Source: Alectryocaccobium sp964389285 (GTDB taxonomy: Bacteria > Bacillota > Clostridia > Lachnospirales > Lachnospiraceae). Taken from it: a stretch of DNA of 64,000 nucleotides. The number at the start of each line of letters is the position of its first letter. The stretch's first letter is position 1. The stretch spans positions 124,001-188,000 of the forward strand of contig CAYMCZ010000002.1 of the NCBI GenBank assembly GCA_964389285.1, written 5' to 3'. A program made the position numbers and the translations under genes. Below are positions 33,069 to 40,556 of the stretch, in pieces. The notes beneath the pieces were generated by a model that had not been told where the DNA came from, did not search any database, and worked only from the letters and a program-made list of their open reading frames with translations.

Positions 33069-34490
33069 TCACAGCATCTCGATTTCCTTGAGATCGGTGC
33101 GGGCCAGGGTATGAATTCTTCCTCCCGAGGCCATGGCGTAGATCATATAGTATCCGTCCATGACAAAGCTCATGTTTTCGCCGTTAAACAGCTCTATTCT
33201 TACATCCATCGGCTTCGGACCGTCAAACGGTCCGCTTGGTACGGCATTCCTTGTTACAATCAGCTTTTTAATTCTCTTTAGGGGCATATTGCTTCCCACA
33301 AAACGGGTGAGCTCCTTTTTAAGCTTCATTCGAGGCGGCACCCCGGTATTTTCATTTATGGAAAACCAAAGGTACGAAACGGGTGCAATAAAGCTTCCGG
33401 CCGCCATTTTGATGTTACAATATTTCACCTTTGTTTCAGGCGCGGACTCGCGTTCAAATACTATTTTTTCAACTTCATTTAAAGCAACAGATGACGGTTC
33501 CGCATTGTCTTCTTCTCCGATAAACCAAAGTTCTTCCCCTGAAAGCAGTCTGATCTGTGTCTCATCTCCATAGCACTCTTTAACCAGCAGGCCCTCTGCA
33601 TTCTTTTCCACGGATATCATATCCGAGAACGGAATCACATTTTCCGCGGCGTAATCCGGATTTTCCGAAGGGTTGTCCAGACCGTAATACAGCTGATCCC
33701 AGGTTGATTTTCTCTTTTCGATACCTGCCGCTTTAAGGATCAGGGAATTCGCGATGGCATATATTTCCTTGCCGTCAATTGTGGTGATGACAGCTTTTCC
33801 TTTTGGAACATAATCTCCCCATGGATGATCTCCTTTTGCTTGTGTTCCGCTTTCCGCTGCATTGCTTCTTTCCGGTTTCGCAGCCTTTGATACCTCAGGC
33901 ATCCCAGTGTTCTGAGTGCTTTCTTTAAAAATCGGCTCTCTTTCGTTGGAAACCCGCACTCCTTCATTAGGAGCCTGCACTCTTTCATTTCGTTTCAGCC
34001 CCATTCTCGTAAATGCTTCAATATATTTATATGTATACTCCTCTTCTGACATGTTGTACTTCAGAATTGCCTGCTTCGTCCCTATCTGAAGCTTCAATCC
34101 GCGTTTAAGCTCTGTCGCCTCAAGGTGAATGGCAATAAACGGCTTTTTCTCATCCAAAGCAAAGTTAATCTCATTTTGCACATTTTCACGCGGCGCGGAT
34201 GTCGGTGTAATCATGACGACAAAAAGCGAGCATCCCGCAAGGGCGTCTGCAATTTCATCCGTCCACTCATTGCCCGGAGAGATCCCTTCATCGTACCAGA
34301 CATTGAATCCAGCTTCGTTGAAGCGTTTAATCTCCGCGAACACCCTGTCCGAGTCTTTATGAGCATAGCTCACAAATATATACGGCTCCTTCCCGCGATA
34401 GGCGGGATAGGGCATACGGCCCACACCGGGCACTAATCCCGTCTGTTCGCTTTCTTTTACCTTTTCCCTGAAACGATCAAATAAACCCAT
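33069..34490 (-). CDS. TIR domain protein
   Basis: A 473-residue protein. The TIR domain (about 36-165) reads YIFVSYAHKDSDRVF, GFNVWYDEGISPGNEW, TDEIADAL, FVVMITPTS; the Glu of DEIADAL is the likely NADase position. The C-terminal 250 residues contain two beta-rich segments (VITTIDGKEIYAIANSLIL and MDVRIELFNGENMSFVMDGYYMIY) but no named domain. TIR proteins commonly consume or cyclise NAD in immune systems. It is just upstream of the HTH-led operon with its own AAGGAGG site, so membership in the island is likely but not proved. Confidence 0.88.
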   Translation of the reverse strand: MGLFDRFREKVKESEQTGLVPGVGRMPYPAYRGKEPYIFVSYAHKDSDRVFAEIKRFNEAGFNVWYDEGISPGNEWTDEIADALAGCSLFVVMITPTSAPRENVQNEINFALDEKKPFIAIHLEATELKRGLKLQIGTKQAILKYNMSEEEYTYKYIEAFTRMGLKRNERVQAPNEGVRVSNEREPIFKESTQNTGMPEVSKAAKPERSNAAESGTQAKGDHPWGDYVPKGKAVITTIDGKEIYAIANSLILKAAGIEKRKSTWDQLYYGLDNPSENPDYAAENVIPFSDMISVEKNAEGLLVKECYGDETQIRLLSGEELWFIGEEDNAEPSSVALNEVEKIVFERESAPETKVKYCNIKMAAGSFIAPVSYLWFSINENTGVPPRMKLKKELTRFVGSNMPLKRIKKLIVTRNAVPSGPFDGPKPMDVRIELFNGENMSFVMDGYYMIYAMASGGRIHTLARTDLKEIEML

Positions 34491-34600
34491 AATATCCTCC
34501 TTATATTAGTCGCCATTGCGAATGAATCGACTCATTTTGGTTTTTATTATAACGTAAAACAAGAGTAACTACTATGGGTTTAAGCAAATTTAAATAAGCA

Positions 34601-34628
34601 AAAACCCCCGCCTTGCGGCAGGGGTTTT
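34601..34628. terminator. Bidirectional Rho-independent terminator
   Basis: AAAACCCC(C)GCC - TTGC - GGC(A)GGGGTTTT, GC-rich stem flanked by A and T runs. It terminates the lipoprotein gene (34684-35268, minus strand) before the TIR gene and so marks the island boundary. Confidence 0.85.
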
Positions 34629-34683
34629 AAGAATCGGTTTATTAAACAAATCGGAAATATATCCTGTTATATAATAACATGAA

Positions 34684-35268
34684 TTAATTCATTTTAATGC
34701 TTTCCATGATCGCGATAACGTCCGGATCGTTTACTCCGACTCCTTCTATATCGCTTGACTTGGTCAGAGACTGAACCTGTATGCATTTGGAATCGCCCAT
34801 GGGAATGAATACAAGATCATATTCATAAACGTCTGTTCCGTCGTCCGAATAATCCGAAGATACATGGTAAGCCAAACATTCCGTTCCGTTGACCGTAAGT
34901 TCGATCTCTTCGGTCTCGTCATAGAACCAGAGCGAAGAATCAGCCTGTGTCTGGGCATCCGTCTCAAAAGAATAGATGTAAACGCAGGGATTTGAGAAAG
35001 CGTCAAGCTCTGAAGTGCCGTCTTTAATCATACCGTAAGCATCTGTTCTAATGGGGTAGTTTCCGTCTGCATCTTTCTCGCCGAAAACATCTGTCTGATT
35101 AAATCCATACCAGCCTTCCGGAAGCAGTACGGTAAAATCGCCGACTTCAACAACCTCTCCCGTTACATTCGCGTCTTCGGAACCGCCCTGGGTTGTTCCG
35201 TCTCCACAGGCCGCAAAGGATAATGTAAGACAAGCCGCAAGGGCCGCAACTATTATTCTTTTTTTCAT
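34684..35268 (-). CDS. Lipoprotein of unknown function
   Basis: A 194-residue predicted lipoprotein: signal MKKRIIVAALAACLTLSFAAC with lipobox LSFAAC (Cys21), a short Gly/Ser linker, then a beta-rich domain starting DFTVLLPEGWYGFNQTD. That opening is common in small extracytoplasmic proteins, but no function is known. Single-gene unit ending at the terminator at 34601-34628. GAGGAGATGAAAA precedes the ATG. Confidence 0.82.
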   Translation of the reverse strand: MKKRIIVAALAACLTLSFAACGDGTTQGGSEDANVTGEVVEVGDFTVLLPEGWYGFNQTDVFGEKDADGNYPIRTDAYGMIKDGTSELDAFSNPCVYIYSFETDAQTQADSSLWFYDETEEIELTVNGTECLAYHVSSDYSDDGTDVYEYDLVFIPMGDSKCIQVQSLTKSSDIEGVGVNDPDVIAIMESIKMN

Positions 35269-35540
35269 TTTTCATCTCCTCATTTTATTGTCTTTTTTTC
35301 CGCCTGAAAGAACCGGCGGCCTATACGCCGTTTAAAAAACAGCAACTATTTTATATCACGCAGCCCGCTAAAAGTCAACCGTTTCCTTATATACAGGGGC
35401 TTACTCATAGAAAAAACAAATACCGAATTCACAAATTTATCAAAAAATTATCGCAAATAAACTATTTAATTATACAGAAAAAAGTGTATAATATAAAAGA
35501 TCGGAGCATTATCCGAATCATTATTACAGGAGGTACACAA

Positions 35541-36086
35541 ATGAAATTTTGTCCTTTTTGCGGAGTTCAATTGCAGGAAGATGACTCATTCTGCCCCAAT
35601 TGCGGTTCAGCCCTTAATGAAGAACCCGTCGCAGATACAAATGCCGAACCTTCAAATACTGCCGCTTATACCGCTTGCACACAGCAGGAGCTTACCATAG
35701 AAAGGCCGGTTATCGACAAAGGCCTTGCTTCGATAATAGGCTATTTAAGTTGGGTCGGTTTTCTGATCGGAATGATCGCCGGCGACAGGAAAGATCCCTA
35801 TGCCAGACATCATCTCAGTCGGGCGCTTTTAATGCATATAGTATTTACCTGCGGTTATATATTGCTTATGATCGGCACGACCCTCTCCGCTGTCGGAATG
35901 TATGATTATTATTCATACTACAGCCGCAGCGTATCCGGTTTTTCAGTGGTCGGCACTTTACTTGCCATTATTGCCTCGGTTGCCGTTATCTTTACTTTCG
36001 TATGCTGGATCATAGCTATCGTCAGAGCCTGCAAAGGAACCACGAAATCCGTTCCGTTGTTCGATAAATTCAGATTACTCAAATAA
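35541..36086 (+). CDS. Zinc-ribbon membrane protein
   Basis: A 181-residue protein: N-terminal zinc ribbon (CPFCGVQLQEDDSFCPNCGS), a low-complexity linker, then a DUF4870-like membrane part with about three hydrophobic segments (ALLMHIVFTCGYILLMIGTT and VVGTLLAIIASVAVIFTFVC among them). The start at 35541 follows ACAGGAGG; an upstream in-frame ATG at 35484 overlaps the -10 (TATAAT, 35487-35492) and is rejected. It ends at a bidirectional terminator shared with the DtxR-family gene. Confidence 0.8.
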   Translation: MKFCPFCGVQLQEDDSFCPNCGSALNEEPVADTNAEPSNTAAYTACTQQELTIERPVIDKGLASIIGYLSWVGFLIGMIAGDRKDPYARHHLSRALLMHIVFTCGYILLMIGTTLSAVGMYDYYSYYSRSVSGFSVVGTLLAIIASVAVIFTFVCWIIAIVRACKGTTKSVPLFDKFRLLK

Positions 36087-36091
36087 AAAAT

Positions 36092-36134
36092 CGCTGTCGC
36101 CTGATGTTTTATCATCAATGCGGCAGCGTTTTTT
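36092..36134. terminator. Bidirectional terminator between convergent genes
   Basis: Stem CGCTGTCGC (36092-36100) with GCGGCAGCG (36120-36128), one G-U wobble, and inner TGATG/CATCA; A6 before and T6 after. It serves the zinc-ribbon membrane gene (plus) and the DtxR-family gene (minus). Confidence 0.85.
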
Positions 36135-36150
36135 ATCGGCTGTTTTTAAT

Positions 36151-36540
36151 TTACCACTCCACGGAAGGATCCATCTGCTTCAGATATGCCGAAATTTTTT
36201 GAAAACTGTCATCCGAAACGGCATGCTCCAAAAGGCAGGCCTCGTTTATCGCAGTTTCTTCGTCAATGCCGATATTTACAAACCACTTCTTAAAAAACGA
36301 ATGTTTATCCAGCATGTTCTGGGCTATTTTCATCCCCCTGTCCGTAAGGACTATCCGCCAGTCATCTCTTATCACAAAGCCTTCTTCTTCCAGCTTTGTG
36401 ACAGCCACACTCACGGAGGGCTTGCTGTATCCTAAGTGAAGGGCGATATCCGTTATCCTGCATGCTCCGCGCATATTTGTAAGTATCAGTATCGCTTCCA
36501 GATAATCTTCTTTTGATTTTCCAACCTGATATTTAGCCAT
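36151..36540 (-). CDS. DtxR/MntR family metal-dependent repressor
   Basis: A 129-residue regulator: winged helix (SKEDYLEAILILT, ITDIALHLGYSKPSVSVAVTKLEEEG) and dimerisation/metal domain with EACLLEHAVS, whose Cys-x-x-Glu-His is like DtxR (iron type) rather than MntR. The SH3 domain of full DtxR is absent. The start is the ATG at 36540 (AGGAG five bases upstream), not 36555, which lies inside the operator-ribosome-site region. A perfect operator-like palindrome sits 18 bases upstream, so autoregulation is likely. It is the best candidate regulator of feoA-feoA-feoB in this window. Confidence 0.9.
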   Translation of the reverse strand: MAKYQVGKSKEDYLEAILILTNMRGACRITDIALHLGYSKPSVSVAVTKLEEEGFVIRDDWRIVLTDRGMKIAQNMLDKHSFFKKWFVNIGIDEETAINEACLLEHAVSDDSFQKISAYLKQMDPSVEW

Positions 36541-36548
36541 GTCTTCTC

Positions 36549-36573
36549 CTAACATTTGTTAGTTGTTACTAAC
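36549..36573 (-). promoter_or_regulatory. DtxR-type operator of the regulator gene
   Basis: GTTAGTTGTTACTAAC (36558-36573), a perfect 6+6 palindrome with the TTAG-N6-CTAA pattern, overlapping a second inverted repeat CTAACATTTGTTAG (36549-36562). It matches the operator of the feo promoter at the ten outer positions. Confidence 0.75.
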
Positions 36574-36623
36574 ATGGAGTATATCACAAAAATATCTGTT
36601 TGTCCATACCTGTTGAAAATCAA

Positions 36624-38069
36624 TCAGCAGTTGCCGGACCATCTTACTCTCTCATACGGCAGATTCAGCTCTTCAAGGAGCTCGATTTCTCTCTTATGAC
36701 AGGTAAAAAGTATCACCTGACGGGGACTTGCGGCCAGCATTTTTAAAATGTTTTTACATCTGATATCGTCAAGATTCGCAAATGCGTCATCTAAAATCAG
36801 CGGCATATCGTCTCCGGATAAGCTAAGCTGAGCGGCGGCAAGCCGCAGCACCTGATCTATCAGATCCGAAGTGCCCGTACTGCACTGCCAGTCCCTGACA
36901 GGAACCTTATCTCTAAGGAGCATATAAATCATCTCTTCGTCAATTATGAGCCTTATGTCAGGCTCGCCCAAAATCTCTCTTAATATGCTCTGAGCCTTTT
37001 CATTTAATCTCCTGCAAAATATACGCTTATGTTCCAGGGCTATTTTCTGCATGGTATCCATGGCTATGCTCAGGCTTTGGACTTCTTTTTGAGCCCCGAT
37101 TACGTTTTCATCCTCCGCCGCCTCATTGTAAAGCCTCTTCAGCTTTCTGAGCCTGTCTTCCGCGGCGGCGTTTTCCTCCCCGGAGATCTTTTTTCTTATT
37201 TGAAATTCCTCACTTGCGGGAGAGATTCTGCGCGATATTGCAAGTTTTGCGGCAAATATGCCTGCGACTCCCAGGCCTGCGGCCAGTATCAGCAGGATTA
37301 TACGCAGGTTTTCTGTTAAAAAAGCTCCCGCCACCAGCAAAACGGCGGCTATAATAAACGGAATAACAACCCATGGTTTAGCCGTATGATTGGATTCCCT
37401 GATTTCAGGTTCTTCGAATATATAATCCGAAAAACCTTTTTCTTCCTGTTCGTATTCGATAAGAGCGGCAATCTTTTCAAGTCTTTCATCCCTGCTTTGA
37501 AGAGCCTTTTTGTAAATAGTATCCGCCTCTTTTTTTTCGCGTGCAAGCTTCTCAATCGATCTGCGAATCAGTTCCGCCTCTTCCGCATCGCTGCCTTCAT
37601 TTATACCGGCCCTTGCCAGGCTTTGCGCAAGCAGTTTATTGTCGGCTGCTTCATTTTGGGATAAGGCGGAAATATTGGTGTATTCACTGCGTCCGGTTTC
37701 CGGGAAAAACGGATTTCCGAAACTCAAATCAACAGTCACATCTTCTCCGTCATTCGAAAAAAGCAGGTTCTTTCTTGCGCCGGCGTAAAAATCTCTCATC
37801 AGAGTATAGCTTTTGCCCTCATCTTCGATTTCAATGCTTCCCGAATATATTCCTGAGCCGTCCGCCGGCTCGAAACGTATGAAATCATCTGTTTTGGAGC
37901 TGCGGCCCCGGCTTCTTTTCATCCCGAAAAGCATGTTTATGATAAAGCCCCGGATGGTCGATTTTCCGCTTTCATTCGGCCCGTACACAATATTCAGGCC
38001 GTCTTCGAACTCTATCTTTTCATCGGAAAGTTTTCCAAAGCCTTTTATATTAACGCTTCTGATTATCAT
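36624..38069 (-). CDS. YhaN-like AAA ATPase with membrane hairpin (SbcC-like)
   Basis: A 481-residue Rad50/SbcC-type ATPase: Walker A GPNESGKST at the N-terminus, signature-like region STGTSDLIDQVLRLA, Walker B PLILDDAFANLDD at the C-terminus, with a short coiled coil between. Unusually, the middle holds two hydrophobic segments (VVIPFIIAAVLLVAGAFL and IILLILAAGLGVAGIFAA), so the coiled-coil arms may be membrane-anchored, as in YhaN. The start overlaps the stop of the nuclease gene (38066-38069, ATGA). Probable nuclease-ATPase complex for DNA ends. Confidence 0.82.
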   Translation of the reverse strand: MIIRSVNIKGFGKLSDEKIEFEDGLNIVYGPNESGKSTIRGFIINMLFGMKRSRGRSSKTDDFIRFEPADGSGIYSGSIEIEDEGKSYTLMRDFYAGARKNLLFSNDGEDVTVDLSFGNPFFPETGRSEYTNISALSQNEAADNKLLAQSLARAGINEGSDAEEAELIRRSIEKLAREKKEADTIYKKALQSRDERLEKIAALIEYEQEEKGFSDYIFEEPEIRESNHTAKPWVVIPFIIAAVLLVAGAFLTENLRIILLILAAGLGVAGIFAAKLAISRRISPASEEFQIRKKISGEENAAAEDRLRKLKRLYNEAAEDENVIGAQKEVQSLSIAMDTMQKIALEHKRIFCRRLNEKAQSILREILGEPDIRLIIDEEMIYMLLRDKVPVRDWQCSTGTSDLIDQVLRLAAAQLSLSGDDMPLILDDAFANLDDIRCKNILKMLAASPRQVILFTCHKREIELLEELNLPYERVRWSGNC

Positions 38070-39124
38070 AATCCCGTCTCCATGGCGTTCAGTATTACCT
38101 TAACGCCTTTTATCAGTGCCGCTCTTCCGGCCTCATCACTACGGTCATACAGCGCGTTTATATATTCTTCCAAAAATGTTCCCGGGTATTCTTTTTTCAG
38201 CGCATCGATGTCTATCCTGCTTTCAAAATCCCTCGTTACTTCTATAAAACGGCCTATTTTCCAAAGGCTTTCGGGTTTCAGTACTTCAAAGGCTTTGCTG
38301 CCGTTGTTTATTACCAGTCTGTAACTGTTTTTATCTCCCCTTTTCAGAACTTCGCGCCGCAATACGTCCTGTACTTCAAGCAGTGTCAGTTCAGCCGCTT
38401 CTATCTCTATCGTTTCGTACTTTACGGAAGCAAATCTGACAAATTTTACACTGCATCCTTTTCTTTCATTCAGATGAACCTCAAGGTATCCGTGTGATGA
38501 CGTATCGCTGCAGTCGATCGGCTCAAGCGCGCCGCAGTATGCCGCTTTGTTTTTTATAAAAAAACCGGGCTTATGGATATGTCCCATGGCTATATAGTCA
38601 AATCCAGCTGCAGAAAGCCCGGCTTTATTTGCCGGCGAATGAAGCGCGTCTCCGCCGTGAAAAAGCAGGATATGGTATTTTTCATCCCCATGGGCCTGTA
38701 CGCCTTTATATAAATCGCGGGCAGCCTCATAATGATGATAACTCAGTCCGTACACCCTTGTATTTAATTTTTTCAAAGAAACGGATTCACATTTTTCGCT
38801 CCAAAGTCCCGTGACATTTTCACTCCAGTCAAATTCCGGATACGGATTTTCTTTTGAAATATAATCATGATTTCCGGCGCATAAAACCACTTTGGTTTCC
38901 GGTATAAGTGAAAACAGATAATTCACTTCCTTCAGTTCCGATAATGTCGGCACCCCATCAAAGAGATCTCCGCTTATTATAAGCATGTCGGCGCCTTCAT
39001 TTCGGATCTTCTTTATAAGCCTTTGAAATGTTTCCCAAAGCGACCTTTGTCTTTCCCGTGCCCACGGAAACCTCGAATCCGGCCTTGCTCCCAGATGAAC
39101 ATCTGCGGTATGGATTATTTTCAT
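38066..39124 (-). CDS. YhaO-like metallophosphoesterase (SbcD/Mre11-like)
   Basis: A 352-residue DNA-repair nuclease. The metal motifs are complete: HTADVHLGA, SGDLFDG, CAGNHDY, LLFHGGD, and MGHIHKPG. The C-terminal 130 residues form a capping domain. The next gene, coupled by four bases, encodes its SbcC/Rad50-like ATPase. It starts six bases after the asnS stop. Confidence 0.88.
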   Translation of the reverse strand: MKIIHTADVHLGARPDSRFPWARERQRSLWETFQRLIKKIRNEGADMLIISGDLFDGVPTLSELKEVNYLFSLIPETKVVLCAGNHDYISKENPYPEFDWSENVTGLWSEKCESVSLKKLNTRVYGLSYHHYEAARDLYKGVQAHGDEKYHILLFHGGDALHSPANKAGLSAAGFDYIAMGHIHKPGFFIKNKAAYCGALEPIDCSDTSSHGYLEVHLNERKGCSVKFVRFASVKYETIEIEAAELTLLEVQDVLRREVLKRGDKNSYRLVINNGSKAFEVLKPESLWKIGRFIEVTRDFESRIDIDALKKEYPGTFLEEYINALYDRSDEAGRAALIKGVKVILNAMETGL

Positions 39125-39128
39125 ATGT

Positions 39129-40523
39129 TTAAAGCTCGCACTGACCGACCGTCCTCGGGAACGGTATTACGTCTCTGATGTTTTTCATTCCCGTAAGATA
39201 CATAATGCATCTTTCAAATCCGAGCCCGAACCCGGCATGTCTTACCGTACCGTATCTGCGAAGATCCGTATAGAAGCCGTACTCCTCGGGCACAAGATTC
39301 ATCTCTTTCATCCGCTGTGTCAGTTTTTCCAGATTTTCTTCTCTCTGACTTCCGCCGATAATCTCGCCTATGCCGGGCACAAGGCAGTCAACGGCCGCAA
39401 CGGTTTTTCCGTCCGGATTCTGTTTCATGTAAAATGCTTTTATGTCTTTTGGATAATCGGTGACAAATACCGGGCGCTTAAATACTTCTTCCGTCAGAAA
39501 GCGTTCATGCTCGGTCTGCAGATCCTCGCCCCAGGAAACCTTGTACTGGAAACGGTCGTTATGCTTTTTAAGAATCTCAACCGCTTCGGTATATGTAACA
39601 CGCCCGAAATCCGAGCCCGCAACCAGCTTAAGTCTTTCGATAAGGCCTTTGTCAACAAAGCTGTTAAAGAAATTCAGTTCTTCCGGACAGGTCTCAAGCA
39701 CACCGTTGATGATATATTTCAGCATCGCCTCCGCAACTTCCATGTCATCCTGAAGATCGGCAAAGGCCATTTCCGGCTCGATCATCCAAAATTCCGATGC
39801 GTGCCGCGTCGTGTTGGAATTTTCGGCTCTGAAAGTCGGTCCGAAAGTGTAAACATTTCTGAAGGCCATGGCATATGTTTCAACGTTCAGCTGTCCGCTT
39901 ACCGTTAGATTTACCTGTTTTCCGAAAAAATCCTTGGAATAATCGACCGAGCCGTCATCTTTTTTGGGAAGCTTTTCCAGATCCATGGTCGTCACCTGAA
40001 ACATTTCACCCGCGCCTTCACAGTCGCTGCCTGTAATTATGGGCGTGTGAACATACACAAAGCCTCTTTCCTGAAAGAAACTGTGGATGAGATATGCAGC
40101 GACCGAACGAACGCGAAATACAGCCTGAAATGTGTTCGTTCTGGGTCTGAGATGTGAGATCTCCCGCAGAAATTCCATTGTATGACGCTTTTTCTGAAGC
40201 GGATAATCAGGAGAGGACAGACCTTCTATTACAACTTCCTCCGCCTGAATCTCAAAAGGCTGCTTTGCCTGAGGCGTCGCGACAAGAACGCCTCTTACGA
40301 TAACGGACGCACCCACATTCAGCGAAGATATTTCTTTGAAATTAGAGAGCTGATCAGAGTAAACTATCTGAAGCGTGTTGAAAAACGAGCCGTCGTTAAG
40401 CACCAGAAAGCCGAAAGTTTTGGAATCCCTGATGCTTCTCACCCATCCTCCCACACTGACTTTTCCGTCAATATAAGAATCGGTATCTTTATACAGCTCT
40501 TTTACGGTTACAAGTTTTTCCAT
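39129..40523 (-). CDS. asnS: Asparaginyl-tRNA synthetase
   Basis: A 464-residue class II aminoacyl-tRNA synthetase charging tRNA-Asn. The N-terminal OB-fold anticodon domain (VTVKELYKDTDSYIDGKVSV GGWVRSIRDSKTFGFL region) is followed by the catalytic core with RHASEFWMIEPE (motif 2 region) and GFGLGFERCIMYLTG (motif 3). The start at 40523 follows GGAGG by seven bases; a TTG at 40538 in the same frame overlaps that site. No T-box leader fits in the 33 bases to the next gene. Confidence 0.96.
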   Translation of the reverse strand: MEKLVTVKELYKDTDSYIDGKVSVGGWVRSIRDSKTFGFLVLNDGSFFNTLQIVYSDQLSNFKEISSLNVGASVIVRGVLVATPQAKQPFEIQAEEVVIEGLSSPDYPLQKKRHTMEFLREISHLRPRTNTFQAVFRVRSVAAYLIHSFFQERGFVYVHTPIITGSDCEGAGEMFQVTTMDLEKLPKKDDGSVDYSKDFFGKQVNLTVSGQLNVETYAMAFRNVYTFGPTFRAENSNTTRHASEFWMIEPEMAFADLQDDMEVAEAMLKYIINGVLETCPEELNFFNSFVDKGLIERLKLVAGSDFGRVTYTEAVEILKKHNDRFQYKVSWGEDLQTEHERFLTEEVFKRPVFVTDYPKDIKAFYMKQNPDGKTVAAVDCLVPGIGEIIGGSQREENLEKLTQRMKEMNLVPEEYGFYTDLRRYGTVRHAGFGLGFERCIMYLTGMKNIRDVIPFPRTVGQCEL

Positions 40524-40556
40524 GGTGACTCCTCCCAAAAATAATCTTTTTCAGAA

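Noticed and set aside
19328..34490. Prophage or integrative element
   Set aside because: No integrase, portal, terminase, relaxase or attachment repeats are visible at the island edges.
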